Assembly: GCF_025751585.1 (NCBI RefSeq)
Contig: NZ_JAOWKX010000003.1
Coordinates: 448,323 to 512,322, forward strand
From: Fluctibacter corallii
Lineage (GTDB): Bacteria > Pseudomonadota > Gammaproteobacteria > Enterobacterales > Alteromonadaceae
Length of the DNA stretch: 64,000 nt
Direction of reading: 5' to 3'
In this document: positions 28,593 through 42,900 of the stretch, one piece after another
Layout: each line of letters starts with the position of its first letter
Numbering within the stretch: position 1 is the first letter of the stretch
Notes under the pieces: model-generated
Database searches by the model: none
The model's input: the letters and a program-made list of their open reading frames with translations, nothing else
Told to the model about the DNA's origin: nothing
Position numbers and translations under genes: made by a program

Positions 28593-28676
28593 GAACCAAA
28601 CCACACCCTGAAACAGAAGGGCATAGTGTAAACGAAATTTGAACATGATGCAGGTGAGACGTAAAAAGTTGTGCAC

Positions 28677-29242
28677 CAGTGTGAAGGCTTAAACAATTAA
28701 GTTGGTTAGATTGGATATAGACGTGTTTATCAATAGTGACTTTCAAATATAAAAAGTTGAAAGTGACATGGTTGTAAAAAGGCTCTTTTTATTTTATTAA
28801 ATTTAAAATTAAAAGTTAATTTCAGTTGGTTATAATTTTTTATACATAGTTATTTTTAATGATCTAATCGTATTATTCTTAATTACTTAAAGGCAGTCTC
28901 AATACCTTTCAATATGCTAAAAATTAACTGTGCGCATTAACTAGGTTTTGTTTAATTTGTTTTAAATCAGCGGTTTATGTTTATTTGTGGTTTGGGCGTC
29001 AATGGTGCTTGTGTGTTTTAAAAAGGTATGAAAAATATCAATTTGGCGGTAAATACCTTGTTTTTGTATGGTATTAAATTTTATTTTTAGTAAGTATGTT
29101 GATTTGAAAAGAGAATTTTTAAATAGGTAAAAAAATTAAATTGTGACACTTTTTTGAACGTTTTTTTTGCTATATCATCCTGCGCCTCTTAGCGATTCAT
29201 TTTTATTTTATTCATTCAGGGATGCAGAGGTTGTAGTTCTAT
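28677..29242. other. AT-rich leader upstream of the CDI locus, no gene seen
   Basis: This 566-bp spacer is markedly AT-rich compared with the backbone genes and contains no credible reading frame. It marks the left border of the secretion locus and probably contains its control region; A/T tracts such as those at 28790-28860 are the kind of DNA bound by H-NS-like silencers, which is an inference. Confidence 0.6.
29168..29176 (+). promoter_or_regulatory. Possible extended -10 promoter of the cdiB-cdiA operon
   Basis: TGCTATATC is an extended -10 element (TGn then TATATC) about 67 bases before the cdiB ATG. The candidate -35 TTGAAC (29154-29159) is only 11 bases away, too close; an extended -10 can work without a -35. 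Confidence 0.35.
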
Positions 29243-30958
29243 ATGGACGTAGTGTGTGCCCAAATAAAATGGTTTTGTGCGTTGACCTTTTTGGTTATGT
29301 TCAGTGCGTCAGCCCAGTGGGTGCAAGCACAAGAACAAGTGAATCAAGGTCACGAAAAAATTATCAAGGAAGGATTGGAGCGTCTTAAGCACCAAGTTGA
29401 TCCACTGCTGCAAAAACAAGATGTGTTTTTACAAGAGCAGTTTTCGTCGGCAAACCCACTTCCTACTATCGATGCTAATCAGCGATGCTTTGATATCTCT
29501 ACGATTGATGTTCGAGGCGCTACCTTGCTTAATGCCGAGGATGTTGAGCGAATACTCGATGCGCATATCAATCAATGCTTAGGGCTGAGTCGTATCAATC
29601 AAATCGTGGCCACCATTTCTAACCTTTATCTTGATGCTGGCTTTGTAACGAGTCGTGCATTTATTAAACCTCAAGATTTATCGCAAGGAACCCTGAGCAT
29701 TCTCGTTATGGAAGGCCACGTGGAGTCAATTGTGTCGGAAGATAAGCGCTTGAGTGAAGAACAGATCGCATTGGCTTTTCCTTCTACGCCATCGGGCTGG
29801 CTTAATCTCCGCGATTTAGAGCAAGGGTTAGAAAATCTGAATCGCCTTGGCAGCAACAGAACCACTATGAAGTTACTACCAGGAGATCAACAAGGCGGAA
29901 CGCTGGTGTCGATTGCCAATCAGGCTGGGCGTGCGTGGCGTGCATCGTTGGGACTGAATAATACTGGCGTAGAGACAACGGGTGAATTGCAGTTAGATGG
30001 TAACTTTACCTACGACAATCTGCTGGGTATGAATGACAGCATGGTTATTGCTGCTTCAACGAATGTTGGAGAGCATGAACTGCCTCATGCTGAATCCCGC
30101 AGTTTGTCTGTGAACGCATCTATGCCGAATGGATATTGGCTGTTCAGTGTTAATAACAATTATTTCGAGTACGAACAAACGGTTCTGGGCGCAAGTGTCG
30201 ATTTCTTAACCCATGGGTCGTCTTTAAACACCCATCTTGCTGCCGATCACACACTGTTTAGAAGTCAAACAGAGAAAGTGAATGTCGCGCTCTCGTTTAC
30301 GCGAAAAGAAAGTAAAAACTTTATTGAGGATGTGTTTTTAGATACATCGTCAAGGGTGCTGTATTTATGGGATTTTACTGGCAGTTATCTTAATAATTCG
30401 GAATTGGGCGCATTCACTGCGTCGTTGAGCGTAAATAAGAGTGTACCGTGGTTTGATGCAAAACGAGAATTGGCTGACGCAGAAGATGATTTCCAGTTTA
30501 CAAAGTACGCATTGGATCTAGGCTTTTCTTCTACGTTTGACGTGAGTGGACACCCACTACAATATGCAACTCGCCTTCATTACCTTTATTCTCCAGATGT
30601 GATTTTGGCGTCTGAGGGAATTTCTGTTGGCGGAAGGTATTCCGTCAGAGGTGTCTCTGGCGCTAGCCTTTTTGGCTATCGCGGAGGTTACATTCGCAAT
30701 GACGTCACGCTCCCTATTGGACTCGATTGGTTTGGCTCATCTCGACTTAACATCACTGCTGGATTAGATATTGGCACCAGCAATCTACCTGATTATGCCG
30801 ACAAAAATTCAGACTGGGTAGCAGGCTCTGCGCTAACGTTCAATTTTGTCACTCACACGTTTAATGCTTCGCTTACTTATGCAAAAGCACTTCACGTGCC
30901 TGATTTTCTCAATGCTCAACGACAGGAAATTGATCTTTCTGTTCGTATTAACTTCTAA
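29243..30958 (+). CDS. cdiB: Two-partner secretion outer-membrane transporter, CdiB/ShlB/FhaC family
   Basis: 571 aa with a signal peptide (CALTFLVMFSASAQWVQAQ). A helix follows, then the ShlB-type POTRA region (about 80-230) beginning CFDISTIDVRGATLLNAEDV and continuing LYLDAGFVTSRAFIKPQDL. The C-terminal ~340 residues form a 16-strand barrel with many aromatic-ending strands. YSVRGVSGASLFGYRGG near residue 467 holds the conserved VRG motif of loop L6. It should export the adjacent giant protein across the outer membrane. The gap to the partner is 16 bp and contains AAAGGA, so the two are one operon. The symbol is by analogy with CDI systems. Confidence 0.9.
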   Translation: MDVVCAQIKWFCALTFLVMFSASAQWVQAQEQVNQGHEKIIKEGLERLKHQVDPLLQKQDVFLQEQFSSANPLPTIDANQRCFDISTIDVRGATLLNAEDVERILDAHINQCLGLSRINQIVATISNLYLDAGFVTSRAFIKPQDLSQGTLSILVMEGHVESIVSEDKRLSEEQIALAFPSTPSGWLNLRDLEQGLENLNRLGSNRTTMKLLPGDQQGGTLVSIANQAGRAWRASLGLNNTGVETTGELQLDGNFTYDNLLGMNDSMVIAASTNVGEHELPHAESRSLSVNASMPNGYWLFSVNNNYFEYEQTVLGASVDFLTHGSSLNTHLAADHTLFRSQTEKVNVALSFTRKESKNFIEDVFLDTSSRVLYLWDFTGSYLNNSELGAFTASLSVNKSVPWFDAKRELADAEDDFQFTKYALDLGFSSTFDVSGHPLQYATRLHYLYSPDVILASEGISVGGRYSVRGVSGASLFGYRGGYIRNDVTLPIGLDWFGSSRLNITAGLDIGTSNLPDYADKNSDWVAGSALTFNFVTHTFNASLTYAKALHVPDFLNAQRQEIDLSVRINF

Positions 30959-30974
30959 AGGAATGGTGATCTAG

Positions 30975-33900
30975 ATGTACCACCAAAATGTGCTACGCCA
31001 TATCGCACGAGTGCTGGCAATCGTTTTGACCTTGAACCCATTGGTGCTTTCTGCAAGAAGTGTGGATAGGGTGATTACTGAGCTTGAAGAAAATAGAGCT
31101 ATGGATGCGGCAATGCGGGCAGAGCTTTTGGCCGCGCAACGGTTTAATACGCAGAACGCAAATTCTTCGCAGTCACAGGCCGCACTTGAAACTGTTAATC
31201 AGACGCGTAATCAATCGGAGCAAGCATTAGCCGCGTTAATTAATCAAACGTTTTCAACAGGCATTACCACCGATCCCAATGCGGCGCAGTCGCATACGCC
31301 AGTTCTGAAATATGCGGCTAACGGTACGCCTGTTATTGATATCGTTGAAGCGAGTCAGGGTGGGGTCTCTCACAATAAACTCGGCACATTTAATGTTGAT
31401 GAGAATGGCGTTATTTTCAATAACAGCTTGGACCCTATTATTTCTGTTCTCGGTGGTTGGACCGATGGTAACCGAAGACTCGCAGGAGGCGATGCGAGTA
31501 TTATTCTTGCTGAAGTGACCGGCAACAGTGCTTCATCACTATTAGGGTACACAGAAATTCTTGGCACTGCCGCAGAGTTTGTTCTTGCCAACCCAAATGG
31601 TATTACCTGTGATGGCTGTGGGTTTATTAATACACCCAGAGCGGTCTTCGCCACCGGAACTCCCGATGTGACCAATGGTGTGCTTAACGGCTTTACCGTC
31701 GCTAACGGTGGCATCAATATTACAGGAGCAGGGCTAAACGCCACCAATGTCAGTAAGTTCGATATTTTGACGCGTGCATTATCGCTAAATGCGGCTTTGT
31801 ATGCGAATGACGTAAATATTGTGACGGGCAAAAACTACATTGATTATGCCTCTGGCAAGGTAGCTGAAAATACATCCTCAAAAGCTGCCGCTGAGTTCCT
31901 GTTTGCGCTTGATGCGTCTGCACTCGGTGCAATGTATGCCAATAACATCACATTAATTGGGACAGAAGCCGGACTTGGTGTGCGCAGTGAAGGGATCATC
32001 AATGCCACAGACAGCCTACAGCTTACTGCTGATGGTAAAATTCAATTGAAAGAAACTGGCGCGGGAGAAGCCATTGCCATTCACTCAACATCAAGTGATG
32101 TTTCGCTGTCTGATACAACGTTTGCTCAAAATGTGAATATTGAGGCCGGCGGTTCTATTGAAAACTCTGGGACCATCGGCGCAACCCAAGATGTCGCCCT
32201 TCGCGCAGGAAAAGACATCATTCAACAAGGCTATGTGCACAGTGGTGTTGGAGAAAACGGAGAGCTTCTAGCGCAAGGTGCATTGACCGTTGACGCACAG
32301 GGTAGTCTGGTAAACACGGGGACGCTTTCCAACAATAATGCATTAACGCTTGCTGTATCTGCACTAGAAAATTACAGCGAAGGCGTTATTCAGTCGAAAT
32401 CGCTTGATATTCAAGGCGATACACTTGTTAACCGAGGTGAGATCCTCTCTCCTTCTTTGAACATCAACACCAAATCGATCGATCAAGTTGCTGGTCATTT
32501 GGCGCAAACTGGGACAGAGGGTACATTGGCCATCAATGCTGACTCAGTGACCATTTCTGGCGGAATGCTATCAAGCCAAGGCGGTGCTGCGTTCAACGTA
32601 TCGGGCGATCTAACAAACAACAGCCAGTGGCTGGCGTCGGGCGACACACAAGTAAATGCGGATAACTTAATAAACACAGGCGTATTGCAACTTGAAGCGA
32701 ATACCGTTTTCAATGGGAACGCGCTACACAACAGCGGCGATATGTTAGTCACCGACACAGGAAATGCCACGTTTAGCCTCAAGAAAGGGCTGAATAACTC
32801 GGGCTTAATTCAATTGGCTCAAGACAAAGCGACATTGGCTACTGAGCAACTCACTAATGCTGGGGGGCGCATTGTTCACACGGGCGACGGACAATTAACC
32901 CTTAAGGCGAATACACTCACAAACACCGATCTTGGTCAAATTGACAGTCAAGGCGCGTTATCGATTTCAGCCACAACGGTAAACAATAATGCGGGAACCC
33001 TCATTGCCGATAGCGTTGCTGTTACAGGTGACACCGTCAATAACCTCGCGGGCACGATAGGGGCTGACACAGTGTCGTTGACTGCCTCAACGATTAATAA
33101 TTCAGCAGGTGTGATGGAAGCACAACAGCTTGAAGTTGACGCCTCGGTGCTTATTAATCAGGGCGGCACGCTGCGCAGTTTAGGTGAGAGCGAAGCATCG
33201 TTGCGTATGAACGTGTCAAACACGCTTGATAACAGCTTAGGTGGCAACATTGCCAGTGCTGGCGAGCAACTCGCAATAAACACCCAGACGCTGAATAACT
33301 CCGAAGGTCAAATTTCGGCTAACTCGCTAGACCTTGAAACGAGCACCATGCTTAATGAAGCTGGCGTTATTCTCGCTGACACTACGTTGACTATCAATAC
33401 AGTTGAGCTTGAAAATACCAGCGGTACGCTCTATTCGGGTCAAAACCTTACTATTTCTGCCTCGCAAATCGACAATGACGCGACTGGGCGTATTTCAGCC
33501 AATACCGTTACGCTAACAGCGGCTACTCTCAATAACGTTGGTGAGGGTGAAATCGTTGGCGAAAACGTATGGTTGAGTGCGCGTCAGGTAGTCAATCATG
33601 GGCGTATCGTCGCGCTTTCTCAGGCCGACAATGCGTTTGTATTAAATACCCAACAACTTGCTAACCATGGTTGGTTAGAAACTCACTCTCAGAATTTAGA
33701 TTTAAGTGGCATTCTGACCACTAACAAAGGCGGAACAATCTATCACGCCGGATTGGGGGTACTGAATTTCGAATCTTTGAATACCCTGAATAATAACGGC
33801 GGTGTTGTTCACTCCAATGGTGCTATTGCTCTAAACGTCGGGGCGCTGAGCAATGACAAAGGTGAAGTGGTTGCGGGGCAATCACTAACGCTTAACGCGA

Positions 33901-36900
33901 CAGCAATATCGAATCAAGGCGGGGTATTGGAGTCAGGTGACACGCTGTCTATTGAGGCTGACACCTTATCGAATGTGGGTGGCTCGATTGTCAATACAGG
34001 CGGCGAAACGGCAACGTTGGCTATCTCGCAAGAGCTGAATAATAGCGATGGAAGCATCGTGCTCAATGCTGAATCGAACCGCATCACTACGCCTAATTTA
34101 GTTAATGGAGAGGGTGACATTGATGTTGGCAGCCTTGCCAACGGTGGTACGGCGAGCTTGGTTATTGATGCGCAAACAGTAGATAACACAGACGGCAATA
34201 TCGCATTGCATAAAGGCGATTTGTCGCTCACCAGCGAACAGAGCCTGATAAATACAGCTGGACAAATCTATGTTGGAGGTGACGGCGAACTGATCCTCTC
34301 TACGCAAGATACACTGGTAAATACCAATGGCCGCCTGATTTCAAAAGGTAACCAGGTAACCATTGCGGCAGCCAATGTTGAAAATGCTGGGGGGGAGCTA
34401 ATTACCGCTGGCACATTGACGATTGAAACCGACGCGTTGAACAACGTTGAGGGGCGTCTTCAAGGTGGCAATATTCAGGTTGATGCTCAGACAATCACCA
34501 ACGATGCTGGCTTTATTCTAAGCACAGGCAATGAGACGGCGAAACTCACCGCCACTGCGATTGAAAACGGAAGTGGTGAAATACGATTTGGTGGAGCCGG
34601 TGTACTTAACGCTGACACACTGAGTAGCGATGAAAATGGGGTAATTCAGGCCGAGGACACGCTAGAACTAACGGCAAGAAGCATCGTTAACGCTGGGCAT
34701 ATTGAAGCCACAGGTACACATCAAGAAAGTCTGTTTATCACTACCGACGCGCTGACCAATACGGGCGTGGTTACTACGCAATCAGATAGCCTCAATTTGA
34801 CTGGGCTGACGCTAGATAATCGTCAAGGCAGTATTGTACTCGCAGGAACAGGGGTGCTGAACATTGAAACCCTTGATGCACTGCACAACCAAAATGGCGT
34901 CATGCTATCGAATGGTGATTTGACGATTCGAGCCGCTGCGCTGAATAACGATGCGGGCCAAATGACCGCGCTTAAGCGTCTTTCTGCTGACGTGACCACA
35001 CTGACTAATCACCATGGCGAGCTTATCGCTGATAGTGGCTTTACTTTAAACGCCGATACGCTGAATAACACCAATGGAGCAGTATTACTTACGTCGCAAG
35101 GCACACTGTCTGTGACGGCTAATGAAATCGTAAACGGTGAAACCGGGCAAATCGTCAGCAATGATCAATTACAACTCTCGGCGCAGACACTCAATTCAAA
35201 CGGCGTAATAAGCGGAAAAGATCTTTATCTTTCAGCGGCATCAGTAAAGAACCAAGGTGAGATGTCAGCCGAGCAAGTAACGATTATTGCGCAGCAACTT
35301 GATAATACGGGCACCATCGCTGCGACTGGCATTGAATCAGACAGTTTAGTATTAACACTGCCGCAACTAACAAATAGCGGTGTTATTGCTACATGGGGCG
35401 CTGATGCGACGCTACGTAATATGCATGTAGACAACCGCGGCGGCGAGTTCTTGCACTTTGGTGCAGGCGTACTCACTATCGATGTATTAGACACCCTGCA
35501 TAACCAAGCTGGACGTTTAGCCACACAGGGTAACTTGGTACTTAATGCTGATACGCTTAGCAATCAGTCTGGCTGGGTAGACGTGGCTGGCAATGCCAAC
35601 ATTACCGTCAACTCGCTTGATAATCAGCTAGGGGATATTGCCCTTCTGGCAAATCAATATCTGCGCATTCGTGCTGCCAATGACGTTAACAATGAAGGTG
35701 GTAACGTTGCGGCTGATCACATCGATCTTCAAACCGTGTCTTTGAATAACAATTCAGGATCGATTGAAGCCTACGGTAGCGCGGCGAATAGTTTAGATAT
35801 TGCTGTGTCGGGGGCGTTATTAAATCGTCAAGGGTTACTGTATTCAGCGGGTGATACCGCGCGTCTCTCAGCACAATCGCTAGACAATGCTGGTGGCTCT
35901 GTGATCCATAGTGGAAGCGGTTTGCTTACCCTTAATACCCAAACACTGTCTAACACCCAGACTGCCGATGCGCAGGGTGCAATTGTAACAAATGGCGGGT
36001 TAGCGATAACTGCGCAGCAGGTGACAAACGAAGGTACGCTGTCTGCTCAAAACTCGTTGTCGATAAACACTGTCGAGTTAACGAATCAAACATCAGGAGT
36101 AATCGCGGCTGCGAACCTCAATCTTCAAGCAAGCCAAACTCACAATGCTGGTGACATACAGGCAGGGCAGGCAACGGTAATCTCAGATGTGCTAACCAAT
36201 AGTGGCACACTGCTAGCGTCTGGTGCACTGTCAGTGACGGCAAGCACGCTAAACAATAACTATGGCGTGTTGCAATCAGAGAATGGTTTACAGTTGAGCG
36301 CCGACAACATGAGCAACCAGCATGGTGCTGTGTTGGCGTTAGGCGAAGCCCCGTCTGTTATTACTGTGGCACAAACACTGGATAATCAACAGGGCCAAAT
36401 TGCGTCAAACAGCACGGCGACGCAGGTTGCTGCGGCGACACTTAGCAATGAAAATGGCCGCATTGAAGGATTACACCAGCTTATCCTAACCACGACTGAC
36501 ACCAACAATAATCAAGGCATCATTGGGGCAACACATTTGCTATTTGATACGCAGGTGCTCAATAACCTCGCTCAAGGCCAGATAGTTGCAGTGGATGCTT
36601 TGGCGCTGACGGCAGCGCAAGTTACCTCAAACGGAACGATGGCTGCCAATCAAATGGTTCTTGATGTTGCCTCGTTGAATCAGCAAGCCGACGCGGTGAT
36701 AGACGCCAATTCGCTTACGCTCACGGGCTCGACGCTAGACAACGCGGGGGCGATTCAAACGGTTCAATCAACAGTTAACATAAACAGCATCAATAACAGT
36801 GGCACATTATTAGCGCAAGACGCACTTATCCTCACCGCCGATACGCTTAATAATCAGGCGGGCGCGATCAGCAGTGGCGACACCCTAACCGTGACGACCC

Positions 36901-39900
36901 AAGCGCTAATGAACCAAGGCAACATTGAGGCGCAGCGTATTGCGCTGCAAACCAGCACATTATTGAATGACGGTGGCACGATTGCAGCCTTTGGTGAGGA
37001 TGGCGAGAGTTTATCTTTGACGGCGTCTACGTCGCTTGAAAACCGCCAGGGCGTTATATACGCCGCAGGTGAGCGCGCTGTTATTACGACACCGTTGTTT
37101 ACCAACAGTGGTAGCGTATCTCATTCGGGGGCACAGCAACTTGTTGTGACGGCTGACACGGTCAACAACCTTATCGATGGAAGCATAGCAAGTAGCGCGG
37201 GGCTGAGCCTTCAAGCACAATCACTTAACAACAACGGACTGCTTTCGGCTGATGAATTAAGTTGGACAGCCACCACAACACAAAATAACGGCACGATGCA
37301 GGCCAATACCCTTGTAGGCACCAGCGATGCGTTGCAAAACGCGGGCGAATTGTCGGCGGAAACCGTTACGCTTACGTTATCGTCATTAAACAACGCAGGG
37401 CGCATCGCAGCTGAGGGGAACCAAGCTGAAAGTTTACGCCTCAATACCCACAATATTCGTAACAGCGGGGTGATTGCCTCTAACGGACAAGATCTCCGCT
37501 TTGAGCAGGTTGAACTGAACAATAATGGCGGAAAAATTGTTCATTTGGGGTTAGGCGTACTCACCCTTGAAGCGCTATCTGACCTGTATAACCAGTCAGG
37601 TGTGATTGTTAGTGACGGTACGTTCGCGTTGAATGCGACAACGATAGACAATACGTCTGGCCAACTGGTGGGCGGCACGTTTACGCTAAACAGCGATACC
37701 ATTCACAACGCAAATGGCGCGATTGCGGGACAACAAGGCCTAACGCTACAGGCAGCCACGTTAGATAATCAGAACGGTTTGGTGCAGTCTGCGGGAGACA
37801 TCGCTGCGCTAACAGTAACACACATCGACAACCGTGGCGGGCAACTTAAACATGGCGGCAATGGCGTGTTCGTTATCAACGCTACCGATGTCAACAACAC
37901 GAATAGCGGCAGCATTTCGGGCAATGAGCGTGTTCAGCTTACTGCCCAAACGTTGACATCTGATGGCGTTATCTCTGCCGATCAGCTCGATATTCACGCC
38001 ACAACCATTGCAAATCAGGGCGACATTGACGCGCGCCTTGTGACACTACGCAGCGACACCTTAGATAACACAGGACAGATCCGAGCGAATAGCGCCGCAC
38101 TCAATCACGCGCAAGTGAACAATACCGGCGTAATCATGACCACAGGTGAAGGAACGTTCGACGCAGATACCTTTCAACCGAGTCTTCATTTGAATATCGA
38201 TGATCTGACAAACGCAGGCACGATTGCCACTCATAGTCATCACTTTACGTTAGCGGATTATACGTCGCTGAAAAACCAAGGTGGCACGATTGCACACCTA
38301 GGCTTGGGCGTACTGACGATTGATGCATTAAACGAAGTACAAAACCAGCAAGGCCAAATCATTACCGAAGGCAGTTTGGCCTTGACCACCCAAACATTAA
38401 GTAATCAGCAGGGGTTGATTCAGGCTGTCGGCACGACAACGCTTAATGCCCAGCAATTAACCAATAGGAACGGCGACATTGTATTGTTTGGAACCGACGC
38501 GCTTACTATCAATGTCGCGCAATCGGTAGATAACACCCGCGGCTTGATTGGTGCTGAACAACTCGACATAACCACGGCGCAGCTCACTAACGTTGAAGGT
38601 GAAGTGCTCGCCAAGCAAGCCACCATTCAAGCTACTGAACTGACCAATCACTTGGGCTCGCTGACGGCTGATCACCTCCAGTTACAGGCGCAAAATGTTG
38701 TTAACACTTCAGGTACCATTGCCGCGAACAATAGTATGGCTATCGGTGTGACCGAGGCACTAAACAACCAGCAGGGTGTGATTGCCACATCAGCAGAGAA
38801 TGCGCGCATTACCGCAGGCTCGATAAATAACGAACAAGGTAAAATTAATCAGTTAGCCGAAAATGCGCTCACACTCACGGTGAATGAGACACTCAACAAT
38901 ACCCAAGGTGAAATCAGCGCGCAGGGCGCATTGGGCGTGTCGGCGAATACGATATCATCGTCGGGTGTCATTGACGGGCAAAGCGTCACCCTTTCAGGTC
39001 ACGACATTCTTAATAGTGGGCATGTCCAAGGCGGTACGCTGCACATTAGCAGCCAAACTTTACAGCAACAAGGTGTGATTGTTTCCACTGACACCGAGGG
39101 CGAATCGCTTATTTTTGATATTGCCAGCGGCATGACCAATACGGGCACCATTGAGAGCAGAGGCGACATCCTTCGCTTTACCACGGCACTTAACAATAAC
39201 GGCGGGAAGGTGATACATGCGGGCACAGGCGTGTTGTCGTTTACAGAGCTGTCTAACCAGTCGGGGTTCGTACACGGTGAAAGTGAGGTTTACATTAATC
39301 AGGCTTCAGACCTAAATAATGTGTCTGGAGTTATCCAATCGCGCTCTGATATCACCCTTTCGGTTGCAACGCTAGATAACAACCAGGGCGTCATTCAAAA
39401 CGCCGGTGTGTTGGCATTACAGGTTAATGAACTTGACAACACCGCAGGGCAAATCGCCAACAGCGGCAGCCAAAGCGACATACAGGTGCAAGGACAGCTA
39501 ACCAACCACGGCGGTGAAATCGCTTTCGCGAATGGTGTGGCTACCCTGAATGCCAATGACCTTGACAATGGCAGCGGCACTATATCGTCTGAAGGCGACC
39601 TAACGTTGACGGCACAGCGTGTTGACAGCCAAGGTGGTTATCTATTGTCTGACGGCGGTCTCGCTATCAATGCCGAGACAATCAATAACAATAATGGGGC
39701 AGTGATTGCCGCAGCGCGTAATGTGCTATCTGCAACGCATTTGAATAACAATGGCGGCTTGATTGAGTCGTCAGATCGAATGCAGTTAGCCGCAAACACC
39801 ACGACAAATCAGGGCGGCGTGATTGTCTCTGGCGGTGAACACTTCTCGTTGGCAATGGTTGATGCGTTTGATAATACCCAAGGTGGGGTGATTGAAGTTC

Positions 39901-42900
39901 ACAGTACCGACTGGCACATCGACAATCAGAACATTGATAATCGCGGCGGTGTACTAAACCATGCGGGTGTGGGCGTGTTACGTATTTCAACCGAAGCAGA
40001 CAATACGCAGGGGTTGAATAATCAGGCAGGTCAAATTGCCAGTTTGGGAAGCATTGCGCTAGATTTACAAGGTGCCGACCAAGGCGTTGCCCTTAACAAC
40101 ACCGCAGGTACTATCAGCGCAAGCAACGACATACGCATTACTACGCCGTTCGCCATCGACAACTCCCAAGGCGCACTTATTGCAGAACAAGCAATATCAC
40201 TGGCGACTAACGCGCTCACGAATACCCAAGGCCGCGTGTTGGCAGGCACTTCATTAACTGCAAATATTGATACCGAACTTACCAATTCCAGCGGCGTGAT
40301 GTACACCGACAATGGCGCGCTTGCCGTGACAGCACAGACCTTCAATAACGGCGATGGCAGAGTGCTTCAACGCGGTGAGGGGGACATGCGTCTTCAGGCT
40401 GAAAACCTCTCTAATCATGGTGAAATCGCTGCGAATACGTCGATGCACTTGCTTGCTGGCACCCTGAACAATGCTGGCGCAATAGAAGCTGCTACGTTGG
40501 TCGCAGATGTGACTGACTTGTTTAACAGCGGCACCATGATTGCCGACATGTTCACGGTGAATGCGCAGAGCATTAACAACCAGCAGGGTATACTTGTGGC
40601 GCGTGGTAGCACAGGTGAGACATTGTCTTTACGCGCGGCGCAACAGATTGATAACCAAAATGGGATTATCCAATCGCGCGGTGACACCCTCACATTTGAG
40701 ACATCGGTGAACAATACAAACGGTGAAATTGTTCTGTTAAGCGAGGGCTTACTTACTGCCAAGCACATAAATAATCAATCTGGTACATTCATTAGCCAAG
40801 GCAACTTAGTGGTGCGTGGCGACGTACAAAATCAGGACGGTGTTATCCAAGCAGGGCAAGATCTCACGTTATCTGATGGCGCATTTGTGAATGATAATGG
40901 CGCAATATTTAGTCATGGTAATGTCGCCATTTCAGGCACATCGCTCTCGAATCAGGGCGGAAGCATAACGGGCGCGGGTGAGCAGTTTGCCATTTCGCTA
41001 CAAGGTGCTTTGAATAATGACCAAGGCGGTACGATTGCTGCGCAGTCAGATGTACTGGCACTTCAAGCAACCGAAATCAATAACCAATTAGGCCGAGTGG
41101 TACATCAAGGTAATGGCGAGCTCACGTTATCAGGCGTCAGCCGTGTTAACAACGATGGCGGTACACTGGCAACGGCGGGCGCTATTCATCTAACGCTGGA
41201 TGCACTGAGCAATAACGCAGTAGATACACAACAAGGCGTGATATCAGCCAATGCATTAACGTTAGACATAACGGATATTGAAAACCGTGGTGGCGTATTG
41301 CAAGCCAATACGCTAACACTGAATGCACAGCAGGTAGACAACGCATCTGGGCTGATTTTAGCCCAAAGCACACAAGATCAAGCACTCACACTGAATGTAT
41401 CTGACCGCTTATTAAATACCGCGGGCGGCACCATCGAATCACGACAAAACCAGCTCGATTTAACTCACATCAATACATTGAGCAATCAGGGCGGGGTTAT
41501 TCGTCATCATGGCTTGGGTGTGTTGCGTATTGACCAGTTATCTGGCTTTGACAACCGTGGCGGTACACTTTATTCAGCCGGGGAAATTGATCTTGATACC
41601 GCGCAGCTAAATAACGCCAATGGTGCCATTGTGGCTCAGGGTCAGGTTGATGTTGCGGCAACGGGTATTAATAACCAGCAAGGTCAGGTGTCATCTAACA
41701 ACAACGTTACCCTGTCTAGTACAGCCGCATTTAACAATACGTCAGGCGTGGTAAGTGGCCAAGTGGTTACCCTTGCGGCAAATGGTTTGAACAATACAGC
41801 GGGCAGTGTGATTGCTAATGGCACGGTAGACAATGCGCTTAACGTGTCTGACGCAGGTGCAATTGACAACACCAATGGTACGTTATCGACAGGGTCACAA
41901 AACTGGACTGTTTCGCTGGCGAACATAAGCAATGACGGCGGAAAACTCATCCATCAAGGCGCGGGCACGTTGACAGTTAGCCAGCAGGGCGAGCTTCTCA
42001 ATACAGGGGCAATTGTAACAGGCGGCACACTTAACCTTGACGCCAACGGGCTCGACAACCGTGGCCATGTTCAAGCTGGGCGTGATGTTACGGTAACGGG
42101 TGCGGTTAATAATAGCAGCACAGGGGTGATCTCTGCCGACACGGTTACCCTGAGCGCGAATGGGCAAGCCGTTAACAATAGCGGTAAGATCGCCGCAGCC
42201 AATGCGCTGGATGTAGAGGCTGCGTCTATCACCTCCAGTGGCTTGCTATACAGTGGTGGAAATACCCGTATAGCTGCAAGTGGTATTACCAACACGGGCA
42301 GCATTTCAGCTAATCATATTGATGCTTCAGGCTTTGGTACGTTAGACAATCAAGGCAGAATTGAGAGCGCCACCGCGAATTATGTGGGTTCACAACTAAT
42401 AAACGGTTACAGCGGGCAACTTATTGCATCAGCAAGCGGCGCAAATACGTTGAATTTACAGGTTGGTCAACTCACCAACCAAGGTACCTTGCACAACAGT
42501 GGCAGCAGCATGAACTTTTTCGGCAACGTGACGAATAACGGTCGTCTTGTGCATGCCGGAACAGGCGTACTGCAATTAGGTGACAGTGGCAGTGTTAATA
42601 TTCAGGGTGGGTCTATTGCTACCGCAGGAACCGCCAGCTTACGAGGCAACATAAGCGGCACAGGTACGGTATTTGCGCGCCAAGGCATGTCTATAGACAC
42701 AAATGGTACCTTTGTTAACAGCAATAGTCAGCTATACACACAAGGCAACCTCACGGTTAACAGCGCCGTGAATAATAACGGTGGGCGCTTAATTGCCGAC
42801 GGCAGTGTGTCGATTAATACCGTGGGCACCGTTGCTAACAACAGCGGTACTATTCAAGGGCAAAACCTCAACATCAATGCGGGCAGCGTTGAAAACGCCA

